DNA of 64,000 nt from CAXWPM01 sp965206125 (GTDB taxonomy: Bacteria > Acidobacteriota > Terriglobia > 20CM-2-55-15), in the NCBI GenBank assembly GCA_965206125.1, contig CBDBIN010000046.1:1-64000 (forward strand). Reading direction: 5' to 3'. The notes beneath the pieces are model-generated. The model was not told the DNA's origin, did not search any database, and saw nothing but the letters and a program-made list of their open reading frames with translations. Both the position numbers and the translations under genes were made by a program. Shown one piece after another: positions 54,735-63,333 of the stretch. Within the stretch, counting starts at the first letter, position 1, and each line of letters begins with the position of its first letter.

Positions 54735-55040
54735 TTCTTCAAGCGTCGAACGCACTTGTCGTGGAAGGAAACGATGCTTCATTTGACCGCTCTATCTACA
54801 GGTGGATTGCCGGTGAGGGAAGTCGTCCCAGTCGGCAACTGTTGGGACGTTCATGCTGCAACGAATCGAACTGGTGTATGGACTCCTTAGCGCCAAACGT
54901 CGGGATCTTCGGGTTGATTGACCGTGATTTTCGCAACGAGAAGGAATTGAAACGTTTCATGTCCGACCGTTGCATCCCGCTAGATTTCCATGAGGCCGAA
55001 TCGTTTCTTTGCCTTCCTTCAGTCCCGTTTCCGCCTTGCG
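54735..55040 (+). pseudogene. Relic of a DUF4435 (TOPRIM-like) gene
   Basis: Three pieces in two frames reconstruct one domain. NALVVEGNDASFDRSIYRWI (from 54752), then VREVVPVGNCWDVHAATNRT (from about 54812, other frame), then APNVGIFGLIDRDFRNEKEL and a FHEAESFLCLP end (first frame again). The VEG-N-D strand, the NRTG helix and the GLIDRDFR motif are hallmarks of DUF4435, found C-terminal to or beside ABC-type AAA ATPases in OLD-like nucleases and in PARIS (AriB). The ATPase part and the C-terminus are missing, with at least two frameshifts. It is dead, but points to a former defence or DNA-repair system. Confidence 0.55.
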
Positions 55041-55061
55041 TAAACACGTCACCACATACAT

Positions 55062-55721
55062 TCATGGGAAGACTTCGAAGGTCTCGTCGGCGAGTACGTA
55101 GAGCCTTAACCACTTGATTTTTCCGTCTTCCGCGAACTGGAAAAAGGCGGCACCGGGAGCCGTGTACCTCTTCTCGCCGTCCCGAAACGCATACCTGGCC
55201 CTGAATTCCACCGAAGCCGCCAGGCCGCCCCAGGGCAGCGGCGTCGAGTAGATCAACTTCGTGGTAATCTCTTTGTCCGTTTGGTCGTTGATATAGTAGC
55301 CCAGCTCGAAGAGCGTTCTGGCTTGGTAGTCGGCCCATTTGCGGACTCCATCATCCCGGTTGTACATCACGGGGGCCACCTGGTCCTGGTTCGGTCTGAC
55401 GAAGAAGAAGGCATCCGGGCGGAAGAGTTCGACGAACCTCTCGACGTCCGGCGCGGAGTCTTCGGGGTCGAGCACGACTTCCGGCTCTTGATGTTCCGGC
55501 TCCTCCGATTCCGGCTCCCCGGATTCCTCCGCAACCTGGTTCTCGAGATTGTCGGGCGACCAGTCGTCGAGGGCGTTCAGGCGTAAGAACCATTCTCGTA
55601 TCAGCAAGAGCGGATCGAGCTCAGACTGCGGCGCCGGGTCTTCGGCGGCCTGAGCGTAGACGGGTGAGTAAGCGAACAGTTGACAGGTAAGGATCAGAAT
55701 GAGCCCAACTACAATGCGCAC
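55062..55721 (-). CDS. Secreted NTF2/SnoaL-like protein with acidic linker
   Basis: 219 residues. Signal peptide (VVGLILILTCQLFAYSPVYA), then a Glu/Pro-rich stretch (AEESGEPESEEPEHQEPEVV) splitting the N-terminal helix region from a ~120-residue C-terminal part with FVELFRPDAFFFVRPNQDQV, KLIYSTPLPWGGLAASVEFR and AAFFQFAEDGKIKWLRLYVL, an NTF2-like pattern. No catalytic residues can be named. A second, damaged copy (60560-61126) lies at the other end of the same gene cluster, so the flanks are duplicated. It is probably periplasmic. Confidence 0.75.
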   Translation of the reverse strand: MRIVVGLILILTCQLFAYSPVYAQAAEDPAPQSELDPLLLIREWFLRLNALDDWSPDNLENQVAEESGEPESEEPEHQEPEVVLDPEDSAPDVERFVELFRPDAFFFVRPNQDQVAPVMYNRDDGVRKWADYQARTLFELGYYINDQTDKEITTKLIYSTPLPWGGLAASVEFRARYAFRDGEKRYTAPGAAFFQFAEDGKIKWLRLYVLADETFEVFP

Positions 55722-55942
55722 AACCGCATCCTCCTAAGAAGTAATTCCACTCCAACATAGATTCCGGGTCCGGCCAAATCAAGCACGAACGAATCCCGTG
55801 CTGATCACGGACTCGGAAACGTCAGCCGCAGTGAGGAAAAACTGAAAGTCCCTGCGTTCCTCCGTGCGCCGATCCGGGGTTCGGAGACACCGCCGGTCCT
55901 ACTGGTGGGTGCAGACAGAAGCAAGCTCTGACGTCCGAAGTC

Positions 55943-56000
55943 GGAAGTCCAACATTGCCGCAAAAGCTCTTTCTTTCCCGACTTTGGACCTTGGACTTCC
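55943..56000. repeat. Inverted repeat after the SUMF1-fold gene
   Basis: GGAAGTCCAA (55943-55952) and TTGGACTTCC (55991-56000) are exact complements, ending 2 bp from the stop of the SUMF1-type gene. Inner words (AAGTCGG, CCGACTTTGG) also pair, giving a longer stem. It uses the same TTGGAC wording as repeats at 30041 and 56892. The remaining gap 55722-55942 has no gene. Confidence 0.5.
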
Positions 56001-56001
56001 C

Positions 56002-56886
56002 CTAGGGGACCGATTGCACGCAACGGAAACCGACCGTCGTGGATCGGACTTCCGGGTCCGCGAAGCTGCGGAAGTGAATCATGAGGTTTCGTTCGTCACT
56101 GTCGGACCAGCCTCCGCCACGAATGGTCTTGTACTTGCCCTCGGGCGGCCCCCGAGGATTGTCGACCGGGCTGACGCTGTAGTAGTTGCGGTAGTGCCAA
56201 TCGTTGACCCACTCCCACACGTTGCCCGTCATGTCGTTCAGACCATACCCGTTCGACGGGTATGAACCGACCGTGGCCGGACCGTAGGGATAGTTCGAGT
56301 GGGCCCGCTGCCCGGTCTGCCCCGCGTAGCCGTCGGCGGCGACCCCGTCGTCTTGCAACCCCAGCCCCTCATCCCCCCACGGGAACATCTTCCGATCCAG
56401 TCCGCCCCGGGCGGCCTTCTCCCATTCGGCTTCCGTCGGCAACCGCTTGCCGGCCCACGCGCAGTAAGCGTCGGCCTCGTCCCAACTGACGTTGTACACT
56501 GGTATCCGCTCCTCGCCGGCGGGGATCTTTCCTGCCCGGCCCCACTGCCACGGTTTCCCACGGCCGGTCGTTTCCGCGAACTCCGCGTACTCCTCGTTGG
56601 TGACTTCATTCTGATCGATGAAGAACGTGTCCAGGCGCACGCGATGGGCCGGCGTAGCGTCCTGCCGGTCTCGCATGTTATACCCCCTCGCATCGACCGC
56701 GAACATGTGAACACGGCCCATCCAGAATTCTCCCTCGGGCACAAGGGCCATACCGGTCGGCGCTTCCGGCGGGGTCGCCGGTTGAATTTCAGCCGGGTCG
56801 GTGGCGGGTTCCTGGGGTTCGGGGGTCTGGGAGTACGCCACGGAGGCGAGGCTCAGGATCAAGAGTGGGGTGAAGCAATTTCGCAT
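56002..56886 (-). CDS. Secreted SUMF1/FGE-fold protein lacking catalytic cysteines
   Basis: 294 residues from ATG 56886, with a signal peptide (CFTPLLILSLASVAYS) and a Pro/Glu linker. The C-terminal FGE-sulfatase domain is clear: VPEGEFWMGRVH, DTFFIDQNEVTNEEYAEFAE, VYNVSWDEADAYCAWAGKRL, PTEAEWEKAARGGLDRKMFP, DMTGNVWEWVNDWHYRNYY and TTVGFRCV. True formylglycine-generating enzymes have a Cys pair after RGGS; here the segment is IRGGGWSDSDERNLMIHF without Cys. It is therefore unlikely to modify sulfatases and more likely binds a ligand or acts as a structural partner of the adjacent DUF1501 protein. Confidence 0.88.
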   Translation of the reverse strand: MRNCFTPLLILSLASVAYSQTPEPQEPATDPAEIQPATPPEAPTGMALVPEGEFWMGRVHMFAVDARGYNMRDRQDATPAHRVRLDTFFIDQNEVTNEEYAEFAETTGRGKPWQWGRAGKIPAGEERIPVYNVSWDEADAYCAWAGKRLPTEAEWEKAARGGLDRKMFPWGDEGLGLQDDGVAADGYAGQTGQRAHSNYPYGPATVGSYPSNGYGLNDMTGNVWEWVNDWHYRNYYSVSPVDNPRGPPEGKYKTIRGGGWSDSDERNLMIHFRSFADPEVRSTTVGFRCVQSVP

Positions 56887-56891
56887 TATTC

Positions 56892-56993
56892 GCAGTCCAA
56901 CATCCAAAGTCCAAGATCGGGTGACCTTGGACGGAAAGTTGCCGCACCAGCCGGCCATCAGCTATTAGCTGTTGGCGATTGGCCAACGAGACT
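56892..56993. repeat. Short-period degenerate repeats upstream of the SUMF1-fold gene
   Basis: GTCCAACATCCAAAGTCCAA is followed by a TTGGAC complement near 56926, then CATCAGCTATTAGCTGTTGG and GATTGGCCAAC. Successive 7-9-base words (CCAA, AGCTAT/TAGCTG) repeat with small changes. They fill the gap to the DUF1501 gene and match words at 30041 and 55943. Confidence 0.45.
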
Positions 56994-57012
56994 GAAAGCC
57001 AAAAGCTACTCA

Positions 57013-58422
57013 TCACTCAAACAACTCATCGATCGCGTCGAAGGCGAGGAATTCCCCGCCCCCGATCGGCGCAGCCTGCAAGTAATGGTACGCACGAGTC
57101 GACGGGGTATTCTCGATGGTCTTGCTCCAGTCGATCCCGAGAGCTGAATAGAGGGTCGCCACGTGGTTGTCCATCGCGGGCTGCTCTTTGTGTTTCCAAC
57201 CGGTATCGATGCACTTGGCGGCAAGCTCGTCCGTTGCGCCGACAATCCGGCCTGGTTTCACGCCGCCGCCGACGTAGAAGGACGTATAGACCTCGCCGTA
57301 ATGGTCGCGGCCCTCGGCGTTGTTCATCACCGGCATACGGCCGAATTCGCTCGTGGCCAGGATGATCGTCTCGTCGAGCAGCGATTTTCCTTCTTCGTGG
57401 CCGGGCATCGACGCCATATCCTTGATCAGGTTGCTGAACGCCTTGTCCCACGCGAGGCACGTCACGTAATGGTTGTCCGGATTGGTGTGATCGAAGATAT
57501 AACTGTGGTGATCCCAGGGCTGACGCCCATCGATGACATAGACAAAGCGGGTGCCCGCGTCGGCGGCCAGGAGGTTCTTGGCGAGGATGCAGCGCAGGCC
57601 GAAATCTTCGGTCCCGTACCGTTCCTGCTCTGCCTCGCTGACGTCGAAGACCTTCTTGAAGCGGGGATCGTCCATGATGCTGTACGCGGATTGATAATAC
57701 GCCTTGTAGTCGGAAGCCATGTCGCCAAGCGACGCCCGCTCCGCCGACGACACCTCCGACAGTATCATCAACGCATCGTAGCGTTCTCTCAAAGCCTCGG
57801 CCGCCGCATCGCCGCCACCACCGCCGAAGCTTCCCAGGGCGGTATAGGAATCCAGGTCCATTCCCGTGAACCGGGCCGGGAAGAATCCCGAGCCGATCGC
57901 GCCCGGCCGAGAGTTCGCGAGGTTGATGCTCATGTACGTTGGGAAAGAGTCCGATTCCCGCCGCTGATGGTCCAGCTCCGCGGCAATCACGCTTCCGAAG
58001 GCCGGGATTTCCTTCGCCACCGCTGCGTTGAGCGCCCGGCCCGTCTGTGTGTGGTACTGCCCGATAAAGTGAGCTAGTTCGTGCGCGCGCATCGACCGAA
58101 CAAACGCGCTGCGGGGTGCCCAGTCCTCGTAGTTCGGAAACAGCGTTTTCGACAGGTACAGGTCCGACGTCACCTGCCGCACGTCGAGATCCTTTACCGT
58201 GAACCGGGTTTCCTTGAAGTCCCAACAGTCCGGTTGGCTGATGGCCCCGGGCAGGTCAACCAGAATGGCGTTGCGCGCGGTGCCACGCGGGGTCACGGGA
58301 GCCGCGGCGCTCACCTTCATCGGCCAGACGATCCGATCCACACAGGCCGTGGCCAGCGCCATCCCCCCCAACTTCAACAAGTCCCGGCGGCTCGGAACGA
58401 TGTCCTTGAGTTGTCTGTCCAT
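57013..58422 (-). CDS. DUF1501 protein, Tat-exported
   Basis: 469 residues. The twin-arginine signal is VPSRRDLLKLGGMALATACV. The DUF1501 body belongs to the alkaline-phosphatase-like clan: LVDLPGAISQPDCWDFKET, VYVIDGRQPWDHHSYIFDH, ILATSEFGRMPVMNNAEGRD with HYGEVYTSFYVGGGVKPGRI. These give the metal-binding Asp/His set of the clan, but the reaction is unknown. In Planctomycetota, Verrucomicrobiota and Acidobacteriota such genes usually follow a DUF1549/DUF1553 gene, as here (58 bp upstream). It is periplasmic. Confidence 0.92.
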   Translation of the reverse strand: MDRQLKDIVPSRRDLLKLGGMALATACVDRIVWPMKVSAAAPVTPRGTARNAILVDLPGAISQPDCWDFKETRFTVKDLDVRQVTSDLYLSKTLFPNYEDWAPRSAFVRSMRAHELAHFIGQYHTQTGRALNAAVAKEIPAFGSVIAAELDHQRRESDSFPTYMSINLANSRPGAIGSGFFPARFTGMDLDSYTALGSFGGGGGDAAAEALRERYDALMILSEVSSAERASLGDMASDYKAYYQSAYSIMDDPRFKKVFDVSEAEQERYGTEDFGLRCILAKNLLAADAGTRFVYVIDGRQPWDHHSYIFDHTNPDNHYVTCLAWDKAFSNLIKDMASMPGHEEGKSLLDETIILATSEFGRMPVMNNAEGRDHYGEVYTSFYVGGGVKPGRIVGATDELAAKCIDTGWKHKEQPAMDNHVATLYSALGIDWSKTIENTPSTRAYHYLQAAPIGGGEFLAFDAIDELFE

Positions 58423-58480
58423 TTCTATCGCCTCCCGAATGGTCCATTCCGATGCTGGATCGGAATGCCACTCCGGCTCG

Positions 58481-60392
58481 CTAGTGATTCAGTATGAACT
58501 CCGTGCTGTTGAGCAGCGCCCACTGAACTTTCTCCAGTCCCCACTTCTGGTCTTTCTCCATCAGTTGGAGTGAGACGTCGACCTCGGCCGACGATGGCGG
58601 GCGTGCCAGAGTTGCCAGGAAGATCTCTTCGATGATCTCTGGCTGACTCTTGCCCGATTCCAGGAGACGGTGTAATCGCGTTCCGTCTTCTGCCATGGAA
58701 CGTCTCGTGACCACGGGCGAGACCATCATCAGCATCGCCTGCATCGGGGACGCCTTGTTGCCGATGAAAGCCGGCGTCTCACGCGTGCTCTGGAAGAACG
58801 CCTGCATCAGTGCGTAGATCGCACTGCCTTCGTCGACCTCGCCTTCCGCAGGCTGGCCCTGCACGCCGCCGGGAGACGTAAGCTCCTTCACGCGGGAAAC
58901 TGCCTGCCCTTTCAGCTCGAACGAGTAAGGCCGTCCCGTCGCTTCAGCGATGCCGTCCGCCAGCTCCGGCCCGGTCAACACCCGCACGAACCGCCGCGCG
59001 TAGTACGGGATGTACGCATCCTTCCACTCCCCGGGGAACCGTGCCGACAACTGGTAGGCGCTCGATTTCATGACCGTCTTGATCAGATGCTGAATGCTGA
59101 AGTCGCTGGCGCGGAAATCTTCGGCCATCGCGTCGAGCAGTGCGGGATTGGTGGGCTGAATCGTCCAGGGCGCAGCCGGAGGATTCTCCGGATCCAGGCG
59201 ATCCATATCGAATCCATCGTAGGGTGAGACAAACCCCACAACCATCAGCTTGCTCCAGATGAGATTCGACGCGGCGCGACCGAACTGGATGTGCGTCGGG
59301 ATGATTCGCGCCAGCGCCTTCCGTGGATCCTCGTCGGGGCGGGGCTGCTCGCCCGTCAGGAGGAACGCGGGCTCGTAGGTCCTCCCATCGCGCGGAAACC
59401 GGGTCTTGGCCATGGTGTGGAAGGGAGCGTCGTTTCCGGTCGTGTAGCCGTTTGCCTCGTTGTCCATGATGATGTTCGCGGTGGTCACGTTCAGGCCCCG
59501 GTAACCGACCACGGCGCGCATCTTCCCGAAAAACGCCGCGTTCTTGTGGAACTCTTCGCGCGTCTTGCGGGTAAGGAACGAATTGAGGCTCTCGAGGTGT
59601 CCGCGACCGTCATGGCAGGAAATACAGTCGAGGTTGAGGCCCAGAAAGATTCGGGCGATGTCGACCGCGGATTCATCGACAAAATCCAGTCGATCCATTA
59701 GGAAGTAGTTGTCCGGGTCGGTCGGGCTCACGTTGCGTATCGCGGTGTAGAGTTGCCCCCTATAGAACTGGAGGGCCGGCATCATCGTGTGGGTCTTCGC
59801 CGCGGTCGTAATGATGTCGTAGAGAACCTCGTCGTAGGGCCGATCGGCTTGCAACCATCGCTTGTTGAACCACTGGAGGGACGCGTCGCGCGTGCGAAAC
59901 AGATCGCCGTAGAACCAGGCCCACTGATCGGCGAACTCATCCGTCCCCGATCAGCGAATCGATCAGCCTGTCGCGCTTGTCGGGTTCCTCGCTCGAGACG
60001 AATTCCCGCACGGCGTCCGCACTCGGTATCAAGCCCGTGGCATCCAGATGCGCGCGTCGAAAAAACTCTGCATCGCTCGCCAGTGGGGCATGGGGCACGC
60101 CGTCCCGCTCCATGCGCCCGAAGATATGGTCATCGATGAAGTTCTTCCGGGCGATCTCTCCCACGTTGGCTGACGCGGGAAGCGCGCCCGCCAACGCTTC
60201 AGTCAACCGACTGGCTTCGATACCTTTATCTACGGTATTCGCAAAGATTCCTTCGTGCGCGTCCTCGACGGCTTCGCGCTGTTCGACCGTCGGAACCTTC
60301 GGTTTCTCGGGCGGCTTCTGATGTCGCGCCGAGGCCGTCAGCGTCAGCGATAGACAAAGACCTGATATTAACGCCACTTTCTTTGGCTGCAT
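58481..60392 (-). pseudogene. DUF1549/DUF1553 secreted protein, frameshifted
   Basis: The 5' part from ATG 60392 has a signal peptide (VALISGLCLSLTLTASA) and the DUF1549 start (NFIDDHIFGRMERDGVPHAP, FFRRAHLDATGLIPSADAV) and stops at 59937. Removing one G from the GGGG at about 59946-59949 joins it to DEFADQWAWFYGDLFRTRDA and the main frame down to 58481. That frame holds a haem-type CISCHDG motif, LTGPELADGIAEATGRPYSF and FLATLARPPSSAEVD of DUF1553. The full length would be about 636 residues. Function is unknown; a redox or binding partner of the DUF1501 protein is likely. Confidence 0.8.
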
Positions 60393-60559
60393 GGTGGGCC
60401 CTCCTCTACGGAAATTACCTGGAGCCGTCGAAACTCGTCCTTTATGTTTTTAAAAGTCGTCTCTATTTTTGTCATATCTTATAGTTCGTTCTCCGTCGTT
60501 GCAATCAAAAGCCGTTGCATCAAAAGTCGTTGGAATCAAAAGGGTAACGACAAAGACGC

Positions 60560-61126
60560 CTAAGGGATAACTTCGAGAGTCTCGTCCTTGAGTTCGTAGA
60601 GTCTCAACCGCTTGATTCTTCCGTCCTCCGCGAACTGAAAAAAGGCGGCGCCGGGAACCGTGTACCTCTTCTCGCCGTCCCCGAAACGCATAGATGGCCG
60701 TGAATTCCACCGAAACAGCCAGGCCGCCCCAGGGTATTGGCGTCGAGTAGATCAATTGCGTGGTAATCTTTCTGGCCGTTTGGTTGTTGATATAGTAGGT
60801 GAGTTCGAAGAACGTTCTGGCTTTGTAGTCGGCCCATTTCCGGACCCCCTCATCCTTGTAGTACATCACGGGGCCCATCTGGTATTGGTTCGGTCTGACG
60901 AAGAAGAAGGCATCCGGTCGGAAGAGTTCGACGAACCTCTCGACCAGCCGCGCGGAGTCTTCGGGATCGGGCACGACTTCCGGCGCTTCGGGTTCCGGCT
61001 CCTCCGATTCCGGCTCCCCGGATTCCTCCTCAACCTGGTTCTCGAGATTGTCGGGCGACCAGTCGTCGAGCGCATTCAGGCGGTTAAACCATTCTTGTAC
61101 CAGCGTTTCCGGATCGAGCTCAGCCT
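60560..61126 (-). pseudogene. Second copy of the secreted NTF2-like gene, truncated and frameshifted
   Basis: Closely matches the product of 55062-55721: ELDPETLVQEWFNRLNALDD, WSPDNLENQVEEESGEPESE, FVELFRPDAFFFVRPNQYQM and TQLIYSTPIPWGGLAVSVEF. One extra base in a CCCC run (60679-60682; CCC in the other copy) shifts the frame before the C-terminus, which otherwise ends RLYELKDETLEVIP. The signal peptide is missing: the match stops near 61126, where an unrelated plus-strand fragment begins. Confidence 0.75.
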
Positions 61127-61129
61127 GGC

Positions 61130-61312
61130 AAGGAACTTCTGGAGCTGCTGGCGTTGAAGCTCCAATTCAAAAATGCGAGTCAATTACTCGTGACTGCCAA
61201 GTATCACCTGAAGATCGATGAATTTCCTCACCTAGACAACCTTCGAAGTCGCATCCACAAAACGTTGCTCGGCGTTCAGAAGGCTGTTGCCGAGCCTGTG
61301 GTCGACGACTAG
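61130..61312 (+). pseudogene. C-terminal fragment of an unrecognised protein
   Basis: An open frame joins the truncated NTF2-like copy and reads KELLELLALKLQFKNASQLL, VTAKYHLKIDEFPHLDNLRS and RIHKTLLGVQKAVAEPVVDD to TAG 61310-61312. The helical, well-ordered composition suggests real former coding sequence rather than a shadow. No start or N-terminus is present. I do not recognise the family. The junction at about 61126-61130 is a recombination scar. Confidence 0.35.
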
Positions 61313-61821
61313 CGCTTACATGATCTATCGCCTTCTTAAATGACTAAAGCACCCTATTAACAGCAACGTAAACGGCGAAGGCCGGAACCGCCAGGTGCAT
61401 CCAGGAAATTTTTGAAAGGATCGACGGCAGGGCCACCCAACAGGGCGCAGGACACGGTTATAAGGGTCGAATATGCCAACGACGACAGTGGCGAGGAGAC
61501 TGAACGATCCTGACGCCAAATGGCGGAGTTTCACATCTCCGTATAGGCGATACATCCATGTGCCGTGGCCGGTTTCGAGTTAGGGCCGATTTGATGGACA
61601 CGAACGGTCAGGTCGGTCAGCATAGCGCCCAGACTTGTTCGTGCATGAAAGCAGCACTTTCCAGCGGACCACCCTGCACCGATGAGGATGTTGTTCGACA
61701 ATCGGAATGCTCGGTTGGTGTTGCCACGAGTTGCGTCTGGCCGCATCTATATGCCCAACGGAGTAGCCAGGCGTATTCTGGATGACATCAATCCGGCGAA
61801 GTGTGCCGGCACAGGGACACG
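61313..61821. other. No supported gene upstream of the FAD oxidase
   Basis: About 500 bases. A minus-strand frame at 61325-61555 has one hydrophobic stretch (LASGSFSLLATVVVGIF) that might be a decayed membrane protein, and a minus-strand frame at 61531-61746 has nothing recognisable. The promoter of the oxidase gene should be here, but no clear boxes were seen. Confidence 0.3.
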
Positions 61822-63279
61822 ATGAAGACGCGCCGACAGTTCATCAAAGAAAGTCTCGCTACCGGAGCGACGCTTGCGCTGTCGGCTGGGTGTGGCCCCA
61901 ATCAAGAAGACAATTCCGGGACAGGGCCTCGGGATATCGACGTATTACGCTCGAACTTCCAGGGGCAGTTGATCCTTCCCGGCGATCAAGCTTATGAAGC
62001 CGCTCGTGCTGTCTTCTGGAGGAATCCACGAACAGACAAACGGCCCGCAGTGATCGCTCGCTGTGCGGACACGGAAGATGTGGTACGGAGCATGGAGTTC
62101 GCCGTTGAGAATGACATGCCGCTTACCGTCCGCGGCGGAGCACACAGTTTTCTCGGATGGGGCACGGACGACAACGCGCTCGTCTTGGACCTGTCGCCAA
62201 TGAGAGCGATTGCCGTTGATCCTGTCGGGCGAACTGGGCGAGCCGGTGCAGGAGTCCTCGCACAAGCATTCGTCGAGGCTGCCGGATCAACCGGATTGGT
62301 GGCTGCGCTTGGAGAATGCCCGACTGTCGGCATCGCTGGCCTTACGCTTGGTGGGGGTCTCGGTTGGCTGTCTGGCATGCATGGCGCCACCTGTGACACT
62401 GTCCTATCGGCTGAGATCGTCACTACGGACGGTCGAACGCTTGTTGCCAGCCAGGATCAGAATTCCGAACTCTTCTGGGCCATTCGCAGGGGTGGGGGAA
62501 ACTTTGGGGTTGTCACGTCGCTCGAGTATTCCCTCTACCCGATCGAAGATGTGGTTGCCGGTAGCTTGCGGTACCGAAATACCGACGTGCGACCAGTGCT
62601 CCGCCTCTTCGCTGAGATCATGGAAAACGCCTCGGACGAATTCCAGGCAAGAGCGATCGTGACCAGACAAGATGGCGAGCCGGCGCTACGTGTCGAGTTG
62701 TGCTGGGCCGGTGTTCCCCGCGATGGGGAGGACGTGATTCGCTCCCTTCGCGAGGGTGCAGTCCCCTTGACCGATACTGTGCGGCAGAGGACCCACAGTG
62801 ATTTCACCGCAGGTGAAGCCGGTAGCGGTGTAACGATGAGCAGCGCCATCAAAGGCTCCTATCTCCAGCGCCTCACGGACGAAGCAACCGATTTCGTTGT
62901 CGACAGCGTATCGACAGCTCCCGTCCCTGATCCGATCATTGGCCTTGACCACTACATGCATGGCGCTGTCTGTCGCGTGGCACCAGATTCCACGGCTTTT
63001 GAACTTCGGGTCCCCCATGCCATCCACGCGTTCGTTGTTGCACGATGGAACGATCCGGCTGTTGCCGCGACGTCTCAAAGGTGGATCGATGATACGTGGA
63101 TGCAGCTCAAGCCGTTTTCCGCTGGTCGGGCATACGCAAACTATCCTGCGGCCGATGGTGAGCGTGCAGTTCGGGCGGCGTATGGCGAGAACTATTCTAG
63201 GCTTGCCTCGGTGAAGAAAAGGTACGATCCAGGGAACATGCTCAGGCGGAACTACAACATCGATCCCGAGCGAATATGA
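61822..63279 (+). CDS. Exported FAD-linked (BBE-type) oxidoreductase
   Basis: 485 residues from ATG 61822. The N-terminus combines a Tat motif (RRQFIKESLATGATL) with a lipobox LSAGC (Cys24), so it is likely a Tat lipoprotein. The FAD-binding-4 domain has His108 in TVRGGAHSFLGWG and Cys166 in LGECPTVGIAGLTLGGGLGW, the two positions that bind FAD covalently in berberine-bridge-type oxidases. The BBE tail is YSRLASVKKRYDPGNMLRRN. It oxidises an unknown alcohol or sugar with O2 or another acceptor. It sits next to IS30 copy 3 and transcribes toward it. Confidence 0.9.
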   Translation: MKTRRQFIKESLATGATLALSAGCGPNQEDNSGTGPRDIDVLRSNFQGQLILPGDQAYEAARAVFWRNPRTDKRPAVIARCADTEDVVRSMEFAVENDMPLTVRGGAHSFLGWGTDDNALVLDLSPMRAIAVDPVGRTGRAGAGVLAQAFVEAAGSTGLVAALGECPTVGIAGLTLGGGLGWLSGMHGATCDTVLSAEIVTTDGRTLVASQDQNSELFWAIRRGGGNFGVVTSLEYSLYPIEDVVAGSLRYRNTDVRPVLRLFAEIMENASDEFQARAIVTRQDGEPALRVELCWAGVPRDGEDVIRSLREGAVPLTDTVRQRTHSDFTAGEAGSGVTMSSAIKGSYLQRLTDEATDFVVDSVSTAPVPDPIIGLDHYMHGAVCRVAPDSTAFELRVPHAIHAFVVARWNDPAVAATSQRWIDDTWMQLKPFSAGRAYANYPAADGERAVRAAYGENYSRLASVKKRYDPGNMLRRNYNIDPERI

Positions 63280-63333
63280 ACCCTGGGACTCCTCGATCGC
63301 GGACCCCGTAGGTGCATCTCTTCGGCTATTCCC

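Noticed and set aside
56002..56886. Active formylglycine-generating enzyme
   Set aside because: The Cys pair required for the reaction is absent and no sulfatase gene is nearby.
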